A stretch of 64,000 bases of DNA from Perkinsus olseni (lineage: Eukaryota > Perkinsozoa > Perkinsida > Perkinsidae). Within the stretch, counting starts at the first letter, position 1, and each line of letters starts with the position of its first letter. Location: NCBI GenBank assembly GCA_013115135.1, contig JABANP010000075.1, positions 1 to 64,000 on the forward strand, given 5' to 3'. The translations under genes and the position numbers were made by a program. Shown one piece after another: positions 30,101-40,737 of the stretch. The notes under the pieces were generated by a model. That model saw only the letters and a list, made by a program, of their open reading frames with translations. It was not told the DNA's origin and did not search any database.

Positions 30101-33100
30101 CGCTAGAACCGAGGACCGCCGGCGAGGCGTCGGGCCTCCAAACGACGGCATGCGCTGTCTGAAAAGAGCCAGAGTCGACCTAAGATTCCTCCGATTTCAC
30201 GAAAAAAATTAAAGGGGACGGAAAGTTTCGAGAAAAGGAGAAGAAGAGCTCAGAGTCACAAATCTCATAATCTAATTCCACTGCGAAGCCTTTTTCGTTA
30301 ATTTGATAACAGTTACTGTCTTCATATGTTTTCAGTAATAACATGAACATTGTGATGCGCCACGGAACATCGTGAAAAGAAGTCGTGCGGATAACCCAGG
30401 AAGACTTGCGATGAGTGATGACATTTACAATTTACTTCATCATCCTGTTCATCCGAGAATAGCAATGATTCCTCATCTATTGATGAATACGGCCACGATG
30501 CTTCTCAATATGCAACAGAAAGATCCGTGCATCACCGAACAATACCACACTCCTACAGCAGCATTCTGAGCATCAATATGGCCCGTCAAACGACCGTGAG
30601 CTTACAAAAATAGCAAGGTTGCGCAAGATAGCAAGATATACTTCCGACCAATCTATTGTGGCATGCCATTGCTTTTCTTCACACCAGTCTTTGCCACTTC
30701 AAATTTCGAAACTTGAGAACCACCAAATTTTACGCTGAAAACCGCCGTGAAAACTTACAAGCTCCGACTCGCAAATTCGCCAAATTCAAAATGATCAATC
30801 GGGACGTCAATCAACTTCTTCTTGGTCTGAACAGACACACATTGTGAAAAGCGCGCGCCCTGACGATCGATTGGCTTAGACACTCACCAGTATGAAGCCT
30901 AGCAGCAGAGGCAGAAACAGCACTGCTTGGAGGAAGAAATTGAACCGCCACGTCAGGTACACCGAGCCACCAAAGCGTGCTACTATACCGGCTACCTAAA
31001 CAAAAAGCGCTCGCCCTCGTAATCGATATACAAAAAAATCTTCCCAGTATACTATACATCCAAAACGAAATATCTTTGACCTCCACCAAGTACCAGATCA
31101 ACCTACAAGATATCCCAGCATCGCTCCGCCTGCAACTGCAATTTGCACATATCCCATCCACTGAGTTTGATAATCAACCGGGGAGAACTCGTCGACCCAT
31201 ACCGGAACCTGAACGATCGTATCCACGAAACGCACAGCGAAGATTCTTTATATCATTCTTCCGACGTAGCACAAGTATTTCGCTAATTGATTTCGTCACC
31301 CAACGAGCTCTCCCCGGCGACAGACCATAAAACAATGTCCCCCATTTCTCACTACGATTCCACGACTCCCGTGAACATTGGGATCTGGACCCATCAATCA
31401 GGAAAATTTTCTTGAGAAAAAATTCTTCATTCGTGTCCTTGTTCGCAAAACTTTTGCTGCGCTGCTTTTCTCGTAAACAGCAAAACGCCGAAAATTTGTC
31501 TGCGCGGAAAGTTATCCTCTTCCCGTGTTCGATTCACACAGGAGAAACTACAACGTAGCTGAGCATCGATCGCGTTTCCCGCGAGAACCTACCCAGTCGC
31601 CACTACTCGCGTAATCAATATCCTCATCACAAGAGCGTCATTTTCGCGATGCTGACCGACGACTCTCTATCCGGTAAGAAGAATAATTTCACGAAAGATC
31701 CCCAGTTTTGCGATATAGGAAAAACTACAACGCGATTGTGAGCTTAGTTTTTACGCCCTCGAAAATCTGACGAGTAAACTCTCCCTCCCATTTTGGTTAC
31801 ATAAATTATGGGAAACGACTGCGTCACTCCTGTAATAAACCGAAAAATGTACCTGAACGAAAGAATCTTCGCGCTGCGCGCAAGGGTGGCCATCAAGACC
31901 TACACCAAACCTTTGGTCTTGCTGATGCTGAACAGCCACAACGCCAGGCATTCCACAGTCAAAGATATCTGTACAAAAAATATCAACAACGGAAGAAAAT
32001 CCAAACCGATTCCAATTCGGGAAAATAATTCTCCTTCTTTTCACGAGGTCAATACCGACGAAAAAAAACCCGCCCCCCCCCCAGCCAGCATCCTGAGCGA
32101 ATCAGACATGAAAAGCGTCAATAAAGAGATTCCATAAGGATAATCTCCCAGCAGCTCTGTATGAGCATTGGTGTTGACGAACCCCTCTATTATTACCACT
32201 ATGATGATCTTCGGCGAGTATCTTTGCAGGACATATCCTGCAACCGGCGACCCTACCGTTAAACCAGCAAATACCAATGCTCCCAAAAGTGACTGAAAAT
32301 ATACCAAAAAGATATCACCAATGAACGGCGTACAGGGTTCGAACTGGAACCACCAAAGATACTCCTCTAGCCTTGTAGCTCATCGCAGATCGACTTAAAG
32401 CGAAAGATACCTCCGATGATATTAATTCGATAATTTACACCGACAAATTTCTTAAACATTTACCAATTTTCCATCCGAGAAATTCAGCCTACGAGAAATT
32501 TCATGAACAATCCATTGTCGAGCGTCAGTTATGTCCGCCCAGCTTTAAATGGCTATTGGCTGCGGCGATGGCCGGCTGTACCACGGATGCGCTATGTAGT
32601 CACGATTTGCGGGATTGTTGGTATTGCGGAAATTCCCTCGTTCTCCGGTAATTACGCGCCTCAATAGCAGTGCTGCGAATTTTTTTAATATTTTTTAAAT
32701 TTTATTTTTTATTTTTTTAATTACACGTTTATTCCCATACCACTCCACCTTCAACTCACGAGGCGCTATCACTTCAATGCGAATCAATTCAATAAAAGTT
32801 GGTATCGTCACTGCACTCGACGCCCCGAAAAACACGCCCATAGAACCTGTTCGGTGAAATTAAGTTTCATCTCCTCCGCGATGTCAACCAAAGCCGCCGG
32901 AATCGCCCCGTGGTCGAAGTTCAACAGCAGCGTCGTGACCACCAGGAGAGCCTGCGAACCTTTCAAAAGCTTCCAAAGATTCTCATTAACTTTACCAGGG
33001 TCCTTCCACGATGTGGTAGTTGACTCGGAACCTCCGTCGGAGTTGGAAGAGTCAAGTTCGGCGGTCTCGACGACCGAGCGGGAGGCGCTGAGGAGAAGCG

Positions 33101-33170
33101 AAAATCAAACATGTATCGACAGCGAGAGTGCACGGAAGCATTCATTGGTGACAGAGCGGACTGGTGGCAT
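27164..33170 (-). CDS. Spinster-like MFS transporter
   Basis: A 12-helix major-facilitator transporter; Spinster relatives export lysolipids or sugars from lysosome-like compartments, but substrate here is unknown. Likely start ATG is 33170, with an acidic Ser/Thr-rich cytosolic N-terminus. Exon motifs in order: about 33.0-32.8 kb (LLLNFDHGAIPAALVDIAEE), 32.3 kb (SLLGALVFAGLTVGSPVAGY, VLQRYSPK), 31.9 kb (ALWLFSISKT), 31.2 kb (VPVWVDEFSP, QTQWMGYVQIAVAGGAMLGY), 30.9 kb (ARFGGSVYLTWRFNFFLQAV), 29.2 kb (ALCALYFVVTGIQYW), 28.2 kb (IMAIASSMVTDIETFVGALW), 27.6 kb (VPAYMRSFSSAFSMLIYNLF), 27.4 kb (YGWRLVTWWSLFGVGFYTIG), last exon 27208-27164 (TGA). RYSPK, VW.DEF.P and ALYFVVTGIQYW are hallmarks of this branch. 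Some introns are large and AT-rich; one near 29.94-30.0 kb carries the introner-like core. Confidence 0.85.
27700..27895. repeat. AT-rich tandem duplication in an MFS intron
   Basis: A unit of about 115-120 bp is present twice. CGTAAAAGAATCATAAA followed by TACCAACAACTAT occurs at about 27739 and 27859; CGCGAAAAA-TGAAAAAAAT occurs at about 27709 and 27814. Confidence 0.7.
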
Positions 33171-33914
33171 CCTTTGTGCTGAGAAACGGGACTGTTGTAC
33201 CCTGTACGAAGTTTGAGGGAAGCTACTATTGAGGAGTGGACGTCGTCGAGGCCCAACGCTCGAGCTAATGCTGTCCTCGATGAGAAGAGAAAATCAACTT
33301 CCTAACTCGAGAAACTCCTTTCCTACGGAGCCAAACACTCAAGAATGCTAACTCGTAGAAACATATTGAGAGTCGACTGTCGTTCATAACGCACTCTTAT
33401 TCGGACGTAAAGAAAGCCCTATTTTCGGGAAATTTCTTCCCCCAAATTTGACCCCATTTTCTTCATCACAAAGGAATTCCCATTCGACTGGGAACTTCAC
33501 ACACCCCGCCAGGCACTGCGATTCACGAATAAAGACCAAAATCAAAACTATTAACAGAATCCTAAGCCCAGAATTGCGATGATACGAACTTCGACAACTT
33601 TACGGTCTTCTCAAAACCCTATTCCATTTCGGAGAGGTAAATTCACGCCTCCACCAACATGTGCAAATTTTGAAAATACTATTATCAATAATAGCCGGAG
33701 TTCCAGCCGTTCTGCGTAAATGAAGTTTTTCGCCAAGTCAAATCGCTTCGCGAAAAATTCATTTTTTCCATATCACGGAAGAGAGTCCACCGATTATCAT
33801 TTCTCCCTCTCTCATTCTCTCTAGTGAACGAGACCAGACGCGTTCATACCAAATCTTACTGAACAGGCAGAACTATAACTGAGAAGGCAACGTGCTACTA
33901 GTATACCCATTGAG

Positions 33915-35060
33915 TCAAACCAACCCCCAAAAGCGCCGCCCTTCTCCACTACCTTCCGCATCGCTGCTGTAGCGTCCCGCGGCCGGGCGAACAGAATCAT
34001 CATTGTCGGTGGTCATCGAAAGAACGCATGAAAAAACTACACCCTCCGAAAATTCCCCAACCTCATCACCAAAATTCCGCAATCTCCCCAGCGATCCTCG
34101 ATTGAGATGCTTACTCAAGCCGTCATCAAGGCGTGCCCCTCTGTCCCTGTTTCTACGCAACTTTTGCCTCAGGGACCTCCGCACTCTCGAAGTAAGTAAT
34201 ATATATGTACCAAAATTTTCGCTCGCCCGATTTTTCGCGAAACGGTCATCACGTTCACCCCCCTAAGCCATCCGCAGTAGTTTAAAACCTAAATATCCGA
34301 AATTTCCAGCCCCTGAGTCGAAAAATTCAGTGCGGGAGCCCCGCCAAAGTCTTCAAATGGCGAATACTGTACCTAGGCCGTTGCCGAGGCGTCCGGACCG
34401 ACTATTCGACATACATGGTCCGCTTCAGTTCCGGGATGCGGTCGCCTCACCGATTTCGCCCGGCCAGGTCAACTCGGGGAGCTCTGAGACCATCCACAGC
34501 CGGACAGTCTCCGTCCACCGGCGGTACCCCTCGAAAAAGATTCCGGAAATCTCGGAGCGATATTAAGTCTTCTTGGATCTCCGAAGTGACTCGTACAGAC
34601 CGGCGATTGTAGACGACAATAGGCTTCCGACGCCCATGTCAGTCCGCTGTGTTTTTGGGATCGCGGTGACGATTCGACACGATGGCAGCACCGATGTAGT
34701 GATTGAGAGAGAGGGCAAATATGTGTTGAACGACTCAACTGAGTAACCGTCCGAGGATGCGCGTTTTCCCCCGATTTTTCTCGCCAATACTGCCATAGTG
34801 TTATCTAATACTTACTATAATAATATCGTGAAATGATCCTATAACATGCGATGATCGAGAGTTGCGGTATGAACGCACTCGCAAGTTGCTACCTGTTCGA
34901 GGATGCTTCTCATATCGGATTTTCTCGTACATTTCTCGCAAATTTTCCCGGAAACGGTCAAAAATGTTCTCATCAACGACCCCAAAAGCCGTCGATTCAT
35001 CTCGCACCTCATCACTCAACGCCAAATCGATCGTGGTGGAAACGTCGACTCAGAAGCCCA
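33915..35060 (-). CDS. Uncharacterised coding exons between MFS and RPB11 genes
   Basis: Three open segments with plausible splice signals lie on the minus strand: near 35060-34950 (STTIDLALSDEVRDESTAFG, VVDENIF), 34610-34451 (VRVTSEIQEDLISLRDFRNL, ending CG/GTGAGG) and 34184-34090 (a basic segment, KLRRNRDRGARLDDGLS). I recognise none and cannot show that they belong to one gene. Confidence 0.3.
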
Positions 35061-35246
35061 TCCGTCCAGCAGCCGCAGTCACGCCGGTTCCCGACATCCC
35101 TTGGTAGGCCTTCAACGACCGGTCAAACTCTTTCTCCAACTGCAATCAACAACACAAACAGTGCCGTGTCGTATCTTTTTTTCCGCAAAACTCATGAATC
35201 AACCTCTAAGGAAGCTACCTATAATTGCCATGATAATCAGCACGCG

Positions 35247-35866
35247 TCAAGGGTACTTCCGAATTGGTGACGAACCGCTCAACGAATTAGCCTCAAAAAC
35301 CGATTCACCCTCATACTGGACGAAGCGATGTGTAAAAAGGTCCGCTAAGCGCGTTAAAAATACTAAAAATGCGAAAATGGAAACTAGGTCGAGCAATAGA
35401 GAAGATACCTCCTCCCGTTACTACCTGATCGCCCTTCGATCTCAGCGACTTCAACGCTTCCTTCATCGCCTCCACCGGGGTCGTTTCTGAGCAACATACC
35501 GTAGCGGCCGGTATTTCCAGCCGAAAAACCAGAGTTGTTCGGCTGTCAGTAAAATCCTAGTAAAAACATCGGTAAATTCCGCCACCAGTAAAATAAAGAC
35601 ATCGTCTCCACGACAGAATCCTCCCTCCCAACTCACGCGACGTAACTTGCACTCTCATCAGCAATTTGTTCTCCAAAGGATGTGGCACCTGAATATGCCA
35701 ACCTCGCACAGACGAAAAGATACTCCCGATCGTCACCTTATAACCAGCGAACTTGACTTGTCGATTTCGCAAGAGTTCCGTTCGCAGGGCATGTGCAGCC
35801 GTGTGGTCCTCCAGCCATATAGTAAACGTACCCGTATTATCTTGACGAAGCTCGGGCTCGTAGTAA
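35247..35866 (-). CDS. RPB11: RPB11-like RNA polymerase II subunit (5' end missing)
   Basis: RPB11 pairs with RPB3 to start RNA polymerase II assembly (homologous to half of bacterial alpha dimer). Four exons join in phase: 35866-35737 (TFTIWLEDHTAAHALRTELL then KFAGYK), 35688-35637 (VPHPLENKLLMRVQVTS), 35486-35425 (TTPVEAMKEALKSLRSKGDQ), 35315-35247 (TGA). Introns are 48, 150 and 109 nt. The phrases EDHT...LR..LL, AGYK-VPHPLE and TP.EA are diagnostic of RPB11 rather than AC19. About 20-25 N-terminal residues are not found; the exon should lie in 35.9-36.3 kb, where a 67-bp duplication occurs. Confidence 0.85.
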
Positions 35867-35967
35867 CTACGGATTAGTGAGTAGTTCGACCAAAACTTAT
35901 CAAATTTCAATCCCGCTGGAGCACGAAAATCACGATACGGGATGAAGCACTCCGCAAATTTCACTCA

Positions 35968-36262
35968 GAAATGAATTTCATATTTTGAAGAAAACCGTTT
36001 TCTTCATCAACTGTTGACTCTGAGCCCCCTGACATCACTACTCATAATATGTACCGCAGTATCACTGTTGTTCGTCGTTGGTGTTCAACACATTTCTTGC
36101 GAGAGTTTTTAACAGACAATCGGGTGGCTCACGCACAGTAAACTGCACACTGAACGTCGCGCGAGCTCCGCGCCTTCGTCCCGAAGACCTAGTAATGAAT
36201 TTCACATTTTGAAGGAAACCGTTTTCATCATCAACTGTTGACTCTGAGCCCCCTTGACATGC
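35968..36262. repeat. Short direct duplication (about 67 bp, two copies)
   Basis: 35968-36034 and 36192-36262 share AATGAATTTCA.ATTTTGAA and TCATCAACTGTTGACTCTGA with few differences. The spacer is unrelated. The copies flank the expected RPB11 5' end. Confidence 0.75.
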
Positions 36263-37258
36263 GCGTTTCCCCCTCTCAGTCTATTCAACAGACCGAGGCG
36301 ATAGACAGCTATGGACTCTATTGAGTATATTAATGATAGTCGGTCTTGCCGCGAATTTCGCGAGGAAAATACTAACTCTAACAAACTACTCCGTCTCCCA
36401 ACGCAGAGAAAGCAACAATTACGAAAATCGTTCCAAAATTATTACGGATAATCATTACCAAATTTCCACCCCATCATTACATTCTCCTCTCTCCGCCATG
36501 CAAATGCTCATCGCCCTCCGGCAGCTGCAGAATCTCGTCAGGATCAGGCTTGTTCTCAGAGATCAACTGCCCCGCATGCATCGCCATGGTGGGGCAAAGA
36601 GAAAGGAAATTTCTGATCCGAACTTTTTTCCCTGAAAAATCCTAATATTTTCCAATTTTCCCGTATTTTCGGAAAAATTTTGGTGTGTACACAGTTACGA
36701 TTAAACTGATCTTAGCTGTCGAGATTTTTTCATCACGCAGTAATAGGGGCTCGAACTCGAGGCAACCTGAGAAACCCAGTAAAGAGCCTTAATAGCCAGG
36801 CTCCTTGCATCGGTGCAAAGCACGAACGCATGACGTAAAAAACGGTCAACGATTTCGAATGAAATTCACAGCTAACACTTTACGATTTTACCGCAGCCGA
36901 ATACAACTAAGACAAACTCAACAACCACAGTTCGAAGAACTTGATGAGAGAATCGAAATCGGTGATAAAATTCAATAACCGTGACAATAGCGAAGTACTC
37001 GCCGTTAAAGACAACATTGATGACCAGGTCATCATGACCAGACTCCGACGGGGAATTGAAAAACTACAGGCTACACTCGAAGCAGAGGACAGGGGAAATT
37101 GTCGCACCAACACCGAGCAAGCGGAGGTTGGTTTGCATGTGAACTCGGCACCATGTATCTCAAATACAGGCGTGGTTAAAGAGGAGATGCTGGTTCAAAG
37201 ATGATTGTAGGCGTGCTTGAAGATGCTGTGTAAATGTATACCATGAATAGAGGTCTCT
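36263..37258. other. No firmly supported gene
   Basis: A plus-strand frame at 36941-37204 (VIMTRLRRGIEKLQATLEAE) looks protein-like but has no start context or family. A tRNA-like stretch lies near 36745-36800, minus strand. Confidence 0.3.
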
Positions 37259-37311
37259 CCAGTGGTTGGGAGGTTTATTAATACAGTATTTGTAAACCTC
37301 CCAGCCACTGG
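37259..37311. repeat. Long hairpin (19-bp arms, one mismatch)
   Basis: CCAGTGGTTGGGAGGTTTA at 37259-37277 pairs with TAAACCTCCCAGCCACTGG at 37293-37311 around a 15-base loop. Possible foldback element or structured RNA. Confidence 0.8.
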
Positions 37312-37593
37312 AAAACCGGTTCAAAGTGACAAATAAGTTCTCATTCAGAGCTTGCGAAATCCTTGAGAGATCTCTCGTAAGCTGCCACCAACCATTCTCC
37401 GCCAATCAAGAGTAAAGTCTGTTTTCTGAGGCAAAAAGTAGAATCGCGAGGAATGGTATTTGGCCCGCCTTGGATTGAAGCATTGTGAGTTCGGACGGCA
37501 GTAGAACGAGAGTGTTCGTAGCTCGGGTGTAAGGCTGTTACGCCTTAAAAAAAGTTGACCAATGTTGAGATTATAGATAACGCAACATGACAA

Positions 37594-37612
37594 CTTGAGC
37601 CAAGATGGCTAC
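37594..37612 (-). other. Spliced-leader relic (perkinsid/dinoflagellate SL)
   Basis: The minus strand reads GTAGCCATCTTGGCTCAAG, identical to 19 of the 22 bases of the known perkinsid leader. It is followed by TTGTCATG rather than a GT donor, so it is not an SL RNA gene. This fits a leader copied back into the genome with a trans-spliced mRNA. A minus-strand open frame (37590 to 37345) follows it directly. Confidence 0.75.
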
Positions 37613-37682
37613 ATTAGTAACCGACCTCTCCTCTAGAACCTCTGACAATAAGTGCCTCTGTAAACCTCTAATGACAATAGCT

Positions 37683-38031
37683 TGTGGCGTGCGATGGCTC
37701 AGTTCTGTTCTCGCACGCCAGATATTTCATTGTGTGAAACGGCCGAGCTGAACTAAGCTCGACGCTAGTAGCTTTCACCGTTATCTGACCGAATCAGTGT
37801 GTGACTGATCGCTACTAGTGAGCCGCAGTATCGACCGTTCTCAGTGCCCTTCTTTTTCATTCTCTCTTTCTTCGATCCTCCCTTGGATCTGCTCCCTCTG
37901 ATCGTCAGCTCCCCCTGGTCGTCCGCTCCGTATTATCTGATCTGCTATCTGTACCTCTTCTATCTCCTGTGCGTCGTGTTCAACATGGAGACAGACACAG
38001 TCCCTTCCGGCGGACAAACTGGTTCGTCACA
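37683..38031 (+). repeat. 5' long terminal repeat
   Basis: 349 bp, begins TGTGGCGTGC and ends CGTCACA. Contains the gag start codon at 37985, so the first 15 gag codons lie in the LTR. Confidence 0.9.
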
Positions 38032-38861
38032 TTCTACCGGGATGCCAACTCTCCCGTCCCCCCAAGTCTCTGGTGATAACGACCCCCCTCCCCAGAACAC
38101 CGTTGATGCTAGTGCCTTGGAAGAACTACGGTCAGAGTTGTATGATGTTGTCGGTGATCTTGGTTTGAAGCTCGAAGGGATTTCAGACCAGTTGCGCCTC
38201 GCGGCGAATGCCCTGCCTCCTCCGACTTCCACTCCGGCCCCGTCAAACCCTTCACCACGCCCTGATCGTGAAGAAATCCGTGATCCTCATGCTCCTACTG
38301 ATGACCGACCGTCTCAACGCTTTCATGACCGTGTCAACAAGGTCCAGAAGGCTTGTGAAACTGCGAAGAAGGTCGAGGGTGGTGAGTACGAAGGTATGGG
38401 TGACCCGCGGTCATTGATGGTATGGGCTCAGAGTGTGAAGCAAGCCCCGCTGTACCAGTTCGGCGATTCTATCACCCGGTACTTCTTCGTCTTGCACAAC
38501 CTCAGCAGTACTGTGGAGAGTAACGTTCTCTGTGCCATTGACTTGGAGCAGGGGAGCCCGACCGTGTTCGAAGTGCGACACCGACTTTGAACGCCATCTG
38601 GAGTTGGTCTGGCATTATCTGTGTCGTGAGTACACGAAGTCCTGCTCTGGTCTCTTCGACTACTATCAGTCACTTCGTACTCTCCAACTTGCTGAGCCTG
38701 GCCACCGCCATTTCGAAGCCCACCTCTCTAAGTTTCGGTCTCTTGTCAGAGCCATTCAGACCGAGAAGCACTGTCCCTTGGACGACAGCGAGGTCAGCGC
38801 CTTCTGGTTCAGCAGTTTAACTGTGGCCGGTCAGCAAGATATTCTTCGTGCTCCCTCGTAA
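37985..38861 (+). CDS. Retrotransposon gag (capsid-like), frame change inside
   Basis: Starts METDTVPSGGQTG inside the 5' LTR; an in-frame upstream extension to 37844 is hydrophobic LTR leader and probably not translated. The Pro-rich, coiled segment (ELRSELYDVVGDLGLKLEGI) runs to TGA at 38588. Capsid-like sequence resumes in the +1 frame (FERHLELVWHYLCREYTKSC) and ends at 38861. Together this is a gag of usual size for the class. Confidence 0.7.
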
Positions 38862-40737
38862 TGAGGTTCGGACGTTCCCTCTCATGTGCGAGAGGGCCCG
38901 TAGCTTCTATGATGCCGAGTTCAAGTCCAGCTCTCTCGGCAAGCACGTTGGCATTGTGCAGTCTGGTACAGGGTGTCCGACTCCTCCTGTGATGACATCC
39001 TCTCCAGCGACTCAAGCTCAGCCACCTCGCTCTGGTGGTCGACCGATGCCCGCCCGTTACCCAACGGACCCTACAGCTCAGAGGCCCGACGACACTTGCA
39101 GTGACCCCGCCATCTTCTGCCTGGAGTTCCTCCGCAAGTTTAAGTGTCAACGTTGCCTTTCACATGCCCACGGTACTTCTCTTTGTCCCGAGATTCAGGT
39201 TGCCTTCCTGAACCTCCGTTGTCCCCAGTGTGGTGTACATCATGACCGACCGGTTGGTAACCCTGCCGCTCACTGTGCGGGTATCCAGTGCCACAGGTGT
39301 GGCGGTACTGGACACTTTGGGCGAGCTTGTCCGTGCCCTGAGCCGTCCAGGAAACGACCTCGTACTACTGCCGATCCCCCCAAGACCGCTGAAGTTAACG
39401 CCGTACACTTGGATGCCGCCTCCAAGAACTCTCGGCTGCAGCTCCTGGACGTTACGATCGGCGATTCTGATGGCACTACTTCCTGTTCGGCCCGTGGTCT
39501 CCTCGATTCTGGCTGTGAAGTGGCTCTGGTATCTGCTGATGAACTCGACCGTTGGCAACGTGCCGGTGTGTCCGTCCCCTTGCTCCCTGACGAGACCACC
39601 CTGATCCCCTTCGACGGTGCGCAGCGGCACAAGGTTCTCGGTCGTGGCCAAGTCAAGCTAACTCTCGAGGATTCTACCTCCATTGACCTTATGATACGAG
39701 TTGCCCCGCAGCTCAGCTACCCTCTGATACTGCCCCTCCATGTACTCCGCCTTGCTGGTGGTGCGGTATGGGTTATTGCCGACGACGACACTGGCAACGG
39801 CGACTCAATCTTCCTTCGACCTGATGTCCGTGGTCTTCTACGGCAGATGGTGGACCCCGGGACTGATCTCAAGAAGCTCGGCTTGGGTACCTACACCACT
39901 GACTTACTCGACCGTCCACTTAGTGTGAACTCGGTTGGTGCCCACTGCCCCACTGGACGTGATGAAGACCTGCTCGACGACTACGTCGATGTTCCCCGAC
40001 ACGCTGACCAACTACTGCCGGTAACCCTGGTCCCTGACCGTTCCGCCCCAGACGGTCGACCATCGGTCTCTGTCCCTTGGCGCTCGTCTGACCGTCCCAA
40101 GCCCAACTACGCTCAAGCCAAGGCTCGTGATGCTAGTGTTCTGCGACGACTTGATCCCCAACAACACCAGCAGTACAAGGCTTGTGTGGACTCCCTGATC
40201 GACGACGATATCGCGGTCCCCCTCGACGGTCCGTCCGAGAAGGCCTCCTACTTTATTCCTGCTGTGCCTATATTCCGACCGTCGTCTACGACACCGGTGC
40301 GTATCTGCTTGGATGCCAGAGCCGTCAACCACTTTATCAAGCCCTTCTCCATCCGCGGTCGCGCTTCCGGCAGCCTATGGTTCTTCCTGGTCAGTTGGCG
40401 CACTTGTCGGTACTACCAAGCCTGTGATCTACGTCAAGCCTTCTTGAGGGTGCACTTATCTGAAGACGATCAGCCCTTCGCCTGCAGCGTCATCTGTTCC
40501 AAGACGGTCCGTTATGCTCGCCTTCCGTTCGGACTGAACTTCAGTCCGCATGGTCTACACTCCTGTTACGATGTGGCACCGGTCGTCATGGAAGGAGGAT
40601 GTGGCTATGAACAGCGGCAAACCGGCTCGACCTCGACCGTTGATGTTCAACAAGCTCCCGACCCCAAGTTCCCCTTCACCCCTGACCGATGGCTCCCTGT
40701 CCCGACCGTCTATAACGGTGACTATTCTGCCCGCTAA
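38862..40737 (+). CDS. Retrotransposon nucleocapsid, protease and N-terminal reverse transcriptase
   Basis: Two CCHC zinc knuckles are seen (CQRCLSHAHGTSLC and CHRCGGTGHFGRAC, both C-x2-C-x4-H-x4-C), then an aspartic protease (LLDSGCEVALVSADEL, catalytic D-S-G), then RT fingers/palm (VRICLDARAVNHF, LRQAFLRVHLSEDDQPFAC, RLPFGLNFSP). The frame is continuous from the +1 transition at about 38850. After RLPFGLNFSP the RT continues in the next +1 frame, near 40548; the rest of this frame to 40737 is spurious. Confidence 0.85.

Noticed and set aside
32854..33216. Plus-strand 120-codon frame
   Set aside because: Shadow of the first MFS exons on the minus strand, which have family motifs and consistent splicing.
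37844..37984. Upstream extension of gag with a hydrophobic segment as an envelope or membrane protein
   Set aside because: It is LTR sequence repeated at 43900-44040 and precedes the more likely gag start; no envelope gene follows integrase.
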